Shown: in pieces, positions 1 to 7,968 of the stretch
How positions within the stretch are numbered: position 1 is the first letter of the stretch
How the letters are laid out: each line of letters opens with the position of its first letter
Assembly: GCF_008123425.1 (NCBI RefSeq)
Contig: NZ_VSSS01000013.1
Coordinates: forward strand, 207,811-271,810
DNA length: 64,000 nucleotides
Direction of reading: 5' to 3'
Source of the DNA: Bradyrhizobium rifense
GTDB lineage: Bacteria; Pseudomonadota; Alphaproteobacteria; Rhizobiales; Xanthobacteraceae
Position numbers and translations under genes: made by a program
The notes under the pieces: model-generated
What the model saw: only the letters and a program-made list of their open reading frames with translations
Databases searched by the model: none
Told to the model about the DNA's origin: nothing

Positions 1-1552
1 GGCAGGTCCGGCGCCGATTGCGGCGGTGCGTGCGGTCAATCCGGCGGAGCAGATCGAGGTCAGCGTCTACGTCAAGGACCGCGATGAAGATCCCTTGCTG
101 GCGCAGGGGCCGATCGCTGCGGGCCAGGCGGCGTCGGCGCCGAGCGTGAGGCAAGCTAGTCAGGTGGACTACTCTGCCGATTTTGCCAGGATCACCAAGT
201 TCGCGAGCGAGAATGGATTGTCGGTCGTCAAGCAGGATCCGTCGCGGCGCCTGGTCAAGCTCGCGGGGCCGGCCGACAAGCTCGAGGCTGCATTCCGCAC
301 CAAGCTGCACTACTACAATGACGGCGCGGCCGCCTTCAGGGCGCGCACGGGTGCGTTGTCCGCGCCGGCAGACGTGGTCGGCAGCATCGAGGCGGTGCTC
401 GGCCTCGATACCAGGCCGATCGCAAAGCCGAAGCTGAAGCGGCATATCGATCCGCACGCGATCAACGGGCATCTCCCGACCGAAATCGCGAAGCTGTACG
501 GATTTCCGACCGGCACGGGCGCCGGTCAATGCATCGCGATCATCGAGCTCGGCGGCGGCTTCCGCGATGCGGACAACCAAATGGCCTTCGCGTCCATGGG
601 GCTGCAGACACCCGTCGTCACCGCGATTTCCGTGTCGGGTGGCAGCAACCGGCCGGGCATCGACCTCAACGCCGACGGCGAGGTCGCGCTCGATATCCAG
701 GTTGCTGGCGCTGTCGCGTCGGGTGCTTCAATCGCGGTCTATTTCGCTCCGAACACCACGCAAGGATTTGTCGACGCCATCACTCGCGCGGTGAACGATC
801 AACAGAGCCGGCCATCGGTGATCTCGATCAGCTGGGGCTCCTCGGAGTCGAACTGGACCGCGCAGGGCCTCGCAGCCATGAACTCGGCACTGAAGGACGC
901 AGCGCAACGAGGCGTCACGGTGCTGGCTGCCGCGGGTGACAATCTGGCGACCGATGGTGTTGGGGATGGCCGCGCCCACGTCGATTTCCCGGCCTCGAAC
1001 CCTTACGTCCTCGGCTGCGGCGGCACACTCATTGATGTCCAGGGCGGCACGATCGCGAAGGAGAGCGTCTGGAATCACGGCGGGCAGGGCACGGGTGGCG
1101 GCATTAGCGACAAATATCCCGTGCCCGGCTATCAATCGGAGGCGAACATTCCGCGCTCGGTGAACAGCGATCATCGGGTCGGACGCGGCGTTCCGGATAT
1201 GGCGGCGGACGCCGACCCGCGAAGCGGATACCGCGTCGTCGTCGGTGGGAGCGGGACCACCATCGGTGGGACCAGCGCCGTCGCGCCCTTGTTTGCGGGT
1301 CTGATTGCGCTGGTCAATGAAAGCGCCGGTCGATCCGTGGGATTCATTCATCCCAACATTTACGGCGCTCCGCAGGCTTTCCGGCAGACCAAGACCGGGA
1401 ACAACAAGGACGGCGGCGTCGGCTATGCGACGATGGGCGCCGCGTGGAATGCTTGCACCGGGCTTGGCGCTCCCGACGGTGCTGCCTTCGTGAACCTGTT
1501 CAAGCCGGCAACCGCGGTTGCCGCAGCGCCGCCGCGCGCTAAGGTGGGCTGA
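1..1552 (+). CDS. S53 family peptidase (sedolisin/kumamolisin-like), 5' end cut by window edge
   Basis: Secreted acid serine-carboxyl endopeptidase of the kumamolisin type. The reading frame is open to the left edge of the window, so the start codon lies outside; a GTG at 26 is in frame but falls inside the prodomain. Counting from that GTG, residues 1-130 look like a pro-kumamolisin activation domain and the catalytic domain follows. The sedolisin triad is visible: Glu219 and Asp223 (E-x3-D in GEVALD) and nucleophile Ser417 in GGTSAVAP, with the oxyanion Asp305 in AAAGDN. The C-terminus ends shortly after the catalytic domain with an Ala-rich tail. Family assignment is firm; the substrate is unknown. 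Confidence 0.93.
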   Translation, partial: AGPAPIAAVRAVNPAEQIEVSVYVKDRDEDPLLAQGPIAAGQAASAPSVRQASQVDYSADFARITKFASENGLSVVKQDPSRRLVKLAGPADKLEAAFRTKLHYYNDGAAAFRARTGALSAPADVVGSIEAVLGLDTRPIAKPKLKRHIDPHAINGHLPTEIAKLYGFPTGTGAGQCIAIIELGGGFRDADNQMAFASMGLQTPVVTAISVSGGSNRPGIDLNADGEVALDIQVAGAVASGASIAVYFAPNTTQGFVDAITRAVNDQQSRPSVISISWGSSESNWTAQGLAAMNSALKDAAQRGVTVLAAAGDNLATDGVGDGRAHVDFPASNPYVLGCGGTLIDVQGGTIAKESVWNHGGQGTGGGISDKYPVPGYQSEANIPRSVNSDHRVGRGVPDMAADADPRSGYRVVVGGSGTTIGGTSAVAPLFAGLIALVNESAGRSVGFIHPNIYGAPQAFRQTKTGNNKDGGVGYATMGAAWNACTGLGAPDGAAFVNLFKPATAVAAAPPRAKVG

Positions 1553-1568
1553 GGGTCGACGCGTCTCG

Positions 1569-1589
1569 CTGACGGGGCTGTGCCGTCAG
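1569..1589. terminator. Hairpin after the S53 peptidase gene
   Basis: Inverted repeat CTGACGG / CCGTCAG with a 7-nt loop, starting 17 bases after the peptidase stop codon. It has no T-tract, so termination is inferred only from position. Confidence 0.4.
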
Positions 1590-1610
1590 CGCAAGCGGCG
1601 ACGAAAGTGC

Positions 1611-1640
1611 GATATGGCTCCGCCCCGGCGGAGCCATATC
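1611..1640. terminator. Perfect 14-bp inverted repeat between convergent genes
   Basis: The arms 1611-1624 and 1627-1640 are perfect reverse complements separated by CC. The element lies between the plus-strand peptidase gene and the minus-strand tRNA-Gln gene, where a bidirectional terminator would fit. No T-run follows on either side. Confidence 0.5.
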
Positions 1641-1694
1641 CGTCTCGTCCGCGGCTTGCACGGCGGTCATTGGACTGTAGGGGGCGGAATTTCG

Positions 1695-1768
1695 TGGCTG
1701 GGGAACCTGGATTCGAACCAAGACAAACAGAGTCAGAGTCTGTTGTGCTACCGTTACACCATTCCCCA
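1695..1768 (-). tRNA. tRNA-Gln (anticodon CUG)
   Basis: On the minus strand the acceptor stem TGGGGAA pairs with TTCCCCA, followed by discriminator G and an encoded CCA (1695-1697). The T-arm contains GGTTCGAATCC. The anticodon stem ACAGA/TCTGT encloses the 7-nt loop CTCTGAC, giving anticodon CTG (Gln, codon CAG). The length is 74 nt including CCA. I saw no duplicated 3' end nearby that would mark an integration site. Confidence 0.95.
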
Positions 1769-2070
1769 ACGGAATAGTCGAACAAATTCAATATCTTACT
1801 GATTTGTCCAACTGCGGCCGGCAGCGCTTTGTCGCGCAAATCACGGCTCAGGCGTGGAGGGTTTCTACCCGCTCGGCTGTGGGCTGGCAAGCGCTGCGGT
1901 GCACCGGCGTTTTGCGGTCCACATGGGATGTGCCGGCCGCGGGACCGCTGGTTCCGACGGCCCGCCGCGCCCCGGCTCGCGACGGTTTGCCTCATCCCGA
2001 TATTGCCATCGCCGGTCGGATCGGCGCGCGTCCGATCGTCCTCGGGACACACAACCCAAGGAGATCCCTG
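1769..2070. other. Intergenic stretch upstream of the DUF1428 gene
   Basis: About 300 bases without a convincing gene. Short open frames here lack ribosome binding sites and family features. The only signal seen is AAGGAG at 2058-2063, which serves the next gene. Confidence 0.5.
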
Positions 2071-2430
2071 ATGCCCTATGTCGATGGTTTCGTGCTGGCC
2101 GTGGCGAAGGACAAGATCGAGGCCTACAAGGCGCTGGCCCGAACGGCTTGCGCGGTGTGGATGGAGCACGGCGCGCTCGACTACGTCGAATGCATCGGCG
2201 ATGACGTGCCCTATGGCGAGCTCACATCGTTTCCGCGCGCGGTGATGGCAACGGAGGATGAAGTCGTGGTGTTCTCGTGGATCATCTATCGCGATCGAGC
2301 GAGCCGCGATGCCGTCAACGCCAAGGTGATGGCCGATCCGCGGCTGAAGGGCTCCGACATGCCGTTCGACGGCAAGCGCATGATCTATGGCGGCTTCACC
2401 ACGCTGCTGCAGGCGAGCGACACGCACTGA
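2071..2430 (+). CDS. DUF1428 (YbaA-like) protein
   Basis: A 119-aa cytoplasmic protein that begins MPYVDGF, the typical start of DUF1428/YbaA proteins, which have a dimeric alpha-beta barrel fold and no established biochemical function. Motifs such as CIGDDVPYG and GKRMIYGGF match the family as I know it. An AAGGAG eight bases upstream fixes the ATG at 2071; the frame is open further upstream but that part looks non-coding. It stands alone between the tRNA gene and the Liv-type ABC operon. Confidence 0.85.
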   Translation: MPYVDGFVLAVAKDKIEAYKALARTACAVWMEHGALDYVECIGDDVPYGELTSFPRAVMATEDEVVVFSWIIYRDRASRDAVNAKVMADPRLKGSDMPFDGKRMIYGGFTTLLQASDTH

Positions 2431-2666
2431 CGGCGCGCCGCAGCGGTTGTCTGGTGTGCAACAAACGACGCCAGATTGAGCGCGGGCCGCAGCGTGCGCA
2501 ATCGCTGCTTCCTTGTGCAGCATCGTCGCAATCCGTTTCACCTTGCCGGTGTCCCGCTGGCATGCCATCTTCTCGTCGCCAGGCATAAATCAAACGGAAG
2601 CGGGCGTTTCGCCCAAGCTTTCCAAAAAATCTTGGTTTGGGGAAACCCTTTGGGAGGTCTGATTTC

Positions 2667-3920
2667 ATGACATTGAAGCACGTCACGGGGCTGCTTTGCG
2701 CGGCCGCGATGTCCCTTGTGCTCGCGGCCGGCGCGCGCGCCGAGGACAAGGTGGTCAAGATTGGCGTCATCCTGCCAATGTCCGGCGGCACTGCCTCGAT
2801 CGGCGCGCATGCCAAGGCGGCGCTCGAAGTCGCGATGGACATCATCAACAATGCGCATCCCGAGCTCGGCAATCTGCCGCTGGCCAAGAACGCAGGCCTT
2901 GCCGGCCTTGGCGGCGCCAAGATCGAAGCGGTCTTCGCCGACAACCAGGGCAATCCGGCGACTGGGCAGAACCAGGCGCTGCGCCTGATCACGGAAGACA
3001 AGGTCGCGGCCGTGTTCGGCTCGTATCAATCCGGCGTGACGCTGACATCGAGTGCGATCGCCGAGAAATACGGCATTCCCTTCCTGAATTCGGAATCGGT
3101 TGCCGCCAATCTCACCGAGCGCGGCTTCAAATGGTTCTTCCGCACCACGCCGATCGCGACGGATTTCGCCAAGATCTACGTTGATTTCCTCGCCGACATG
3201 AAGGCGACCGGCGCCAAGACCGACGCCATCGCGCTGGTCCATGACAACACCGAATACGGCACCTCGGTCGCCAACACGATCAGCACCGCCTTCAAGGAGA
3301 AGGGGCAGCCGGTCGCGCTCGACGTCGCCTATGCCGTCAACGCCACCGACGTGCAGGGCCAGGTGCTCCAGCTCAAGGACAGGAAGCCCGACGTGATCAT
3401 CATGATCAGCTACACGTCGGACGCGATCCTGTTCGCCAAGACCATGCAGTCGCTCGACTACAAGCCGGCGATCCTGCTTGCCGACGATGCCGGCTATTCC
3501 GACCCGTCCTTCATCAAGGCGGTCGGCAAGATATCGCAGGGCGTCTTCAACCGGTCGTCCTGGGTCGTCGGACCGCCGGGCTCGGCGTCGGCCGTCATCG
3601 CCGACATGTACAAGAAGAAGAGCGGCGAGGAGATGGACGACACGGTCGCCCGCCAGATGCAGGGCTTCTTCGTGCTGGCCGACGCCATCGACCGCGCCGG
3701 CGCGACCGATCCGGCAAAGGTCCAGGCCGCGCTGAAGGCGACGGAGCTGAAGGCCGACCAGCTCATGATCGGCTACAGGGGCGTGAAGTTCGACGACAAG
3801 GGCCAGAACATCCTTGCGTCCGGCGCCATCATCCAGCTTCAGGACGGCGAGAACTACGTCTCGGTGTGGCCGAAGGCGAATGCCGAAAAGCCGCCGGTGC
3901 TGCCTTACAAAGGCTGGTGA
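2667..3920 (+). CDS. Liv-type ABC transporter substrate-binding protein
   Basis: Periplasmic receptor of a hydrophobic/branched-chain amino acid (HAAT) ABC importer, 417 aa. A signal peptide covers about residues 1-25 (hydrophobic core CAAAMSLVLAAG, cleavage after ARA). The mature part starts with KIGVILPMSGG and contains the Peripla_BP_6 fold (GSYQSGVT, NSESVAANLTERG). ATG 2667 is chosen because GGGAGG lies just upstream at 2652-2657; an in-frame TTG at 2637 has no such site and would spoil the signal peptide. It is the first gene of a five-gene importer. The ligand may not be an amino acid, since this family is used widely for aromatic acids, amides and urea. Confidence 0.93.
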   Translation: MTLKHVTGLLCAAAMSLVLAAGARAEDKVVKIGVILPMSGGTASIGAHAKAALEVAMDIINNAHPELGNLPLAKNAGLAGLGGAKIEAVFADNQGNPATGQNQALRLITEDKVAAVFGSYQSGVTLTSSAIAEKYGIPFLNSESVAANLTERGFKWFFRTTPIATDFAKIYVDFLADMKATGAKTDAIALVHDNTEYGTSVANTISTAFKEKGQPVALDVAYAVNATDVQGQVLQLKDRKPDVIIMISYTSDAILFAKTMQSLDYKPAILLADDAGYSDPSFIKAVGKISQGVFNRSSWVVGPPGSASAVIADMYKKKSGEEMDDTVARQMQGFFVLADAIDRAGATDPAKVQAALKATELKADQLMIGYRGVKFDDKGQNILASGAIIQLQDGENYVSVWPKANAEKPPVLPYKGW

Positions 3921-3987
3921 GATGTTTTGAAGGCGGGGCCGCGCGCTCCGCCTTTCCCAAGATGATTTGATCAGAGCAACGCGGCTC

Positions 3988-4851
3988 ATGTCCTTTGTCC
4001 TCGTGCAGGTGATTGTCGGCGGGCTTCTGCTTGGCGCCGTCTACGCCCTGTTTTCCTCGGGCCTCACGCTGGTGTGGGGCATGATGAACATCGTCAATTT
4101 CGCGCATGGCGATTTCGTCATGCTCGGCATGTATGTCGCTTATGTCGTCTACACCCTGATGGGAGGCGGGCCGATCCTGGGTGCGCCGCTCGCAACCCTG
4201 GTGCTCGCAACCGTCGGCGTCGTCGTCTACTTCGCCCTGATCCGCGACATCATGAAGGGGCCGATGCTGGCGCAGATCCTCGGCACCTTCGGGCTCGCGC
4301 TCTTGCTGCGCTATTCCGTGTTCTGGTGGTTCGGCGCCAATTTCCTGTCGATGCCGCAAAACATCGTCGGCGGCACCTATGCGTTTGCGGGCCTGCGAAT
4401 CGAGGCCTCGCGACTTCTGGCCGGCGTGGTCGCGCTGCTGGTGACGCTCGGCCTGCATCTGTTGCTGACGCGCACCTCGCTCGGCTCGAAAATGCTGGCG
4501 GTGGCGGAGGACCAGACCGCGGCGCAGCTGATGGGGATCCGGCCCGACACCATGCAGGCGATCGCCTGGGCGATCGCAGCCGGCGCCACCGGGCTCGCCG
4601 GCGCGCTGATCGCGAACTTCTTCTACATCGTTCCGACAGTCGGCGAGACGCTCGGCATCGTCGCCTTCGTCACAGTCTCGCTCGGCGGCTTTGGCAGCGT
4701 GCCGGGCGCGCTCGTCGCAGGGCTTCTGATCGGCGTGATCGAGTCGCTCTCCGGCTATCTGATCGGCGCGATCTACAAGGATATCGTCGTCTATGTCCTC
4801 TTCCTGCTCTTCCTCTGGTTCCGGCCACAGGGCCTGATGGGGAAGATGTGA
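3988..4851 (+). CDS. livH: Liv-type ABC transporter permease (LivH-like)
   Basis: Inner-membrane permease of the importer, 287 aa, almost wholly hydrophobic with about eight transmembrane segments. It starts MSFVLVQVIVGGLLLGAVYAL and has the conserved AEDQTAAQLMGI cytoplasmic loop and a GSVPGALVAGLLIG segment. ATG 3988 fits the usual LivH start; an in-frame TTG at 3967 would add seven polar residues. Its stop codon overlaps the start of the next permease gene by one base, so the two permeases are probably made in equal amounts. Substrate specificity cannot be read from the permease. Confidence 0.92.
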   Translation: MSFVLVQVIVGGLLLGAVYALFSSGLTLVWGMMNIVNFAHGDFVMLGMYVAYVVYTLMGGGPILGAPLATLVLATVGVVVYFALIRDIMKGPMLAQILGTFGLALLLRYSVFWWFGANFLSMPQNIVGGTYAFAGLRIEASRLLAGVVALLVTLGLHLLLTRTSLGSKMLAVAEDQTAAQLMGIRPDTMQAIAWAIAAGATGLAGALIANFFYIVPTVGETLGIVAFVTVSLGGFGSVPGALVAGLLIGVIESLSGYLIGAIYKDIVVYVLFLLFLWFRPQGLMGKM

Positions 4852-5822
4852 TGCGGCGCTGGATCTGGCTTTCGGTCGTCGTGGCCATTGCGATCGCCTA
4901 TCCGTTGCTGTTGTCCTCGCCCTTCCAGCAGCGTCTTGGCGCGCTGGTGCTGCTCTATGCGATTGCGGCGTCGGCCTGGAACATCGTCGGCGGCTATGCC
5001 GGCCAGGTCTCGGTCGGCCATGTCGTGTTCTTCGGCTGCGGTGCCTATGCAGCGATGGGGTCCTACGCCAAGTTCGGCCTGTCGCCGTTGTTCGGCATCC
5101 CCGGCGGCATCGTGATTGCGGTGGGCTTAGCCGCAATCATCGGCGTGCCGACGCTGCGGCTGTCGGGCCACTATTTCAGCATGGCGACGATCGCCGTCGC
5201 CGAGACGATGCGGCTGATCGTCACCAACACCGACTGGCTGGGCGCGGCGGTCGGCCTCTCGGGCCCGACCGTGCCACGCAACATCTTCGACCTCTCGTTC
5301 CTGTCGTCGCTGCCGTATTACTATCTGTTCCTTGTCATCCTCGCGATCACGCTGTTCGTCACCTGGTGGATGACCAACAGCCGGATGGGATTTTACCTGC
5401 GCGCGATCAAGGATTCCGAGCGCGCCGCGCGCTCGCTCGGCGCACCCGCGAGCCGCACCAAGCTTTACGCCTACATGCTGAGCGCAGCATTCACCAGCGT
5501 CGCGGGCGCGCTCTATGCGATGATGTTCGGCTTCGTCGATCCCGAGTCAGGCCTCGGCATCCTGATCTCGGTGAAAATCCTGATCATGGCAGCGCTCGGC
5601 GGGGCAGGGCTGCTGTTCGGGCCATTGGTGGGCGCGGCGATCCTCGTGCCATTGGAAGAGATCTCCAACAGCTGGCTCGGCGGCAAGGGCGCAGGCCTCA
5701 CCTTCGTGCTCTATGGCGCGATCATCGTGTTGATCGCACGCTTCCAGCCCGGCGGCCTGCTCAGCCTGTTCACGCGACGCAGGAAGCCAAGTGCAGATCC
5801 GGGAGCAAGCCATGCTCCTTGA
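4851..5822 (+). CDS. livM: Liv-type ABC transporter permease (LivM-like)
   Basis: Second permease of the importer, 323 aa, multi-pass. It has the hallmark GYAGQVSVGHVVFFGCGAYA near residue 45, the family motif GQ-S-GH, and a C-terminal GLLFGPLVGAAILVPLEE segment. It starts within the livH stop (TGATG overlap) and overlaps the start of livG by 11 bases. No extra ATPase domain is fused, unlike some LivM-LivG hybrids. Confidence 0.92.
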   Translation: MRRWIWLSVVVAIAIAYPLLLSSPFQQRLGALVLLYAIAASAWNIVGGYAGQVSVGHVVFFGCGAYAAMGSYAKFGLSPLFGIPGGIVIAVGLAAIIGVPTLRLSGHYFSMATIAVAETMRLIVTNTDWLGAAVGLSGPTVPRNIFDLSFLSSLPYYYLFLVILAITLFVTWWMTNSRMGFYLRAIKDSERAARSLGAPASRTKLYAYMLSAAFTSVAGALYAMMFGFVDPESGLGILISVKILIMAALGGAGLLFGPLVGAAILVPLEEISNSWLGGKGAGLTFVLYGAIIVLIARFQPGGLLSLFTRRRKPSADPGASHAP

Positions 5823-6579
5823 GGCGCGCGGGATTACCAAGGCGTTCGGCAGCTTCAAGGCGGTGGACGATGCCTCCGTGACGCTGGAGCATAGCGATAT
5901 TCTCGGCCTGATCGGCCCGAACGGCGCGGGCAAGTCGACCTTCTTCAATTGCCTGACCGGCGATCTCAAGACCACCTCCGGCCGCGTCCTGTTCGAAGGA
6001 CGCGACATCACCGATTTCGCGCCGGAGCTGCGCGCCGGGCTTGGGCTTGCCCGCACCTTCCAGGTGCCGCAGACGTTCGAGGGCATGACGGTGCTCGAGA
6101 ACGTCATGATCGGTGCGTTCCTGCGCACCGCGCATCGCAAGGAAGCCGAAACCAAGGCGCGCGCCGTGCTGGAGCGCGTGGGCATGAGCCGGCTTGCGGA
6201 TGCACCGGCGCGCTCGCTCGGTACCCCCGGCCGCAAGCGGCTGGAGATCGCTCGCGCGCTCGCGACCGAGCCAAAAGTGCTGCTGCTCGATGAGGCCATG
6301 GCTGGGCTCAACGCGCATGAGGTGAAGCTTGCGATCGATCTCGTCCGCGACATCCATCGTTCCGGCATCACGCTCGTCATCGTCGAGCACATCATGGAAG
6401 TGATCATGTCGCTGGCAAGCCGGGTGATGGTGTTTCACCAGGGCAAGGAGATCGCCCGCGGCTCACCGCGCGAGGTCACGTCCAACCCGGCCGTGATCGA
6501 AGCCTATCTCGGCAAACGTGCCGCGAAGGCGGCCGCCGGCCATACGCCGGTCGAGCTCATGGGCGGGCCGGACCTATGA
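5812..6579 (+). CDS. livG: Liv-type ABC transporter ATP-binding protein (LivG-like)
   Basis: ATPase subunit of 255 aa. Walker A is GPNGAGKST near residue 36, Walker B is VLLLDEAMAGL, and the switch histidine lies in IVEHIMEVI. The signature motif is atypical: where LivG usually has L-x-x-G-x-Q-R-R-LE this protein has LGTPGRKRLE, so the usual glycine position is proline. ATG 5812 has GGGAG ahead of it; an in-frame GTG at 5791 is less likely. The 3' end overlaps the next ATPase gene by four bases (ATGA). Confidence 0.92.
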   Translation: MLLEARGITKAFGSFKAVDDASVTLEHSDILGLIGPNGAGKSTFFNCLTGDLKTTSGRVLFEGRDITDFAPELRAGLGLARTFQVPQTFEGMTVLENVMIGAFLRTAHRKEAETKARAVLERVGMSRLADAPARSLGTPGRKRLEIARALATEPKVLLLDEAMAGLNAHEVKLAIDLVRDIHRSGITLVIVEHIMEVIMSLASRVMVFHQGKEIARGSPREVTSNPAVIEAYLGKRAAKAAAGHTPVELMGGPDL

Positions 6580-7295
6580 GCGGGGCGCTTCTCAGGATCG
6601 AGCACCTTGAGGTGCGCTATGGTGACCTCATCGGCGTCTCCGATGTCTCGCTGGAAGTGCCCGAGGGCAGCGTCGTCGCGCTGCTCGGCTCCAACGGCGG
6701 CGGCAAGACCACGACGCTGAATGCGATCGCCGGCCTCATCCCGGTGCACTCAGGAACGATCAGCTTTCGCGGCGAGGACATCGCCGGCCAAAAGGCCTTT
6801 GCGATCGTGCGCAAGGGGCTGGCGCTCTCGCCGGAGGGCTGGCGGCTGTTCGTGCAGCAGAGCGTCGAGAACAACCTCATGCTCGGTGCGACGCCGCTGC
6901 ACGACAAATCGCGCCAGGCCGCGCTGCTCGAGCGCGTCTACGAGATTTTTCCGCGGCTGAAGGAACGCCGCAACCAGCGCGCCGGCACAATGTCCGGCGG
7001 CGAGCGGCAGATGCTCGCGGTCGGTCGCGCGCTGATGAGCGACCCGAAACTCCTGATGCTGGACGAGCCATCGCTCGGCCTCGCGCCGGCGGTGGTCGAA
7101 TCCATGTACGAAACGTTTGGTCGGCTGCATCGCGAAGGCCTGACCATCTTGCTCGCCGAGCAATCGATCGAGCTGGCACTGGAAGTCTCGGACTTCGCCA
7201 CCGTGCTCCAGGTCGGCAAGAGCGTGCTGTCCGGCACCGCGGCGGCATTGGCCGAGGATCCGCAGGTGCAGAAGGCTTATTTGGGCGCGGGGTGA
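6576..7295 (+). CDS. livF: Liv-type ABC transporter ATP-binding protein (LivF-like)
   Basis: Second ATPase of the importer, 239 aa. Walker A is GSNGGGKTT, the signature is the canonical MSGGERQM, Walker B is LLMLDEPSLGL, and the switch region is LLAEQSIELAL. It pairs with LivG to form a heterodimeric ATPase, and only this subunit carries a standard signature motif. It starts at an ATGA overlap with livG. It is the last gene of the operon and is followed by a convergent IalB-family gene with a 30-bp gap. Confidence 0.93.
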   Translation: MSGALLRIEHLEVRYGDLIGVSDVSLEVPEGSVVALLGSNGGGKTTTLNAIAGLIPVHSGTISFRGEDIAGQKAFAIVRKGLALSPEGWRLFVQQSVENNLMLGATPLHDKSRQAALLERVYEIFPRLKERRNQRAGTMSGGERQMLAVGRALMSDPKLLMLDEPSLGLAPAVVESMYETFGRLHREGLTILLAEQSIELALEVSDFATVLQVGKSVLSGTAAALAEDPQVQKAYLGAG

Positions 7296-7325
7296 TCGAG
7301 CGCGACAGTGGAGGGCAGGCGTCCC

Positions 7326-7904
7326 TTACTTGATCTTGTCGTAGGCCGCCGCAAAATCGCTGAGCGGCATCGGGATCGCGATGGTTTCCTTCGCCATGTT
7401 CTGGAACGAGACCTTCAACTGCTTGCCCGACTTCAGGCTCGCAAGCAGGTCCGGCGCGATCGGCGTCGAGGCGTAGCAGCCGCGGTTCTCGCAGGTCTGG
7501 ATCTGGAGATCGACCGTCTTGCCCTCGTCGACCTGGAGTTTCGCGCCGACCGGGAGGTTGAGGCCGAGCGGAAGCTGGAGCAGGGCGACCGGCGTGCGGG
7601 TGTCGGGGGCAATGCGGATGTTGATCAGCACGATGGTCTGGCCGGTCTTGGTCAGCACCGCGTTCTGCTCGATCGCGCATTCGAGCGGCGCGTCGCGGCT
7701 CGCGCTGGTGCAGCGTGCGATCCAGCCGGGCTGCGCCGGAGCGCCCTCGGCCTGCGGCTGGGTTGGTGCGGGCGTGGGCTGTGCCGCCGGGGCAGGGGCC
7801 GGGGGAGCTGCGTTCTTCTTGGCGCCCTGCTGGGCATACGCGGCGCCCGTGGACAACAGGGCAGCGGCGGCGGCGAGAGCGACAAGTCTGGATTGCATGG
7901 GCAT
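7326..7904 (-). CDS. IalB-family (invasion-associated locus B) secreted protein
   Basis: A 192-aa protein with an N-terminal signal peptide (about residues 1-25, ending AYAQQ), a Pro/Ala/Gln-rich linker to about residue 58, and a C-terminal IalB domain with segments such as GWIARCTS and CENRGCYAS. Four cysteines are spaced as in the family, consistent with two periplasmic disulfides. The family is common in Bartonella, Brucella and rhizobia; its molecular function is not settled. The gene lies downstream of the RND pump gene on the same strand, 64 bp away, so co-transcription is possible but not required. Confidence 0.85.
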   Translation of the reverse strand: MPMQSRLVALAAAAALLSTGAAYAQQGAKKNAAPPAPAPAAQPTPAPTQPQAEGAPAQPGWIARCTSASRDAPLECAIEQNAVLTKTGQTIVLINIRIAPDTRTPVALLQLPLGLNLPVGAKLQVDEGKTVDLQIQTCENRGCYASTPIAPDLLASLKSGKQLKVSFQNMAKETIAIPMPLSDFAAAYDKIK

Positions 7905-7968
7905 GGCGAGACCGCGTTGGCGTGAACCGAGGGCCTCGCTGTAGCGTCGCGGAAGCCGCGGCGCAAGA

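Noticed and set aside
1695..1768. tRNA-Gln as an integration site for a mobile element
   Set aside because: No integrase gene and no repeated 3' tRNA end was seen nearby; the flanking hairpins look like terminators.
2602..2660. Riboswitch in front of the Liv-type operon
   Set aside because: Only a small GGGCG-TTT-CGCCC hairpin and short complementary stretches are seen; no known riboswitch core could be recognised.
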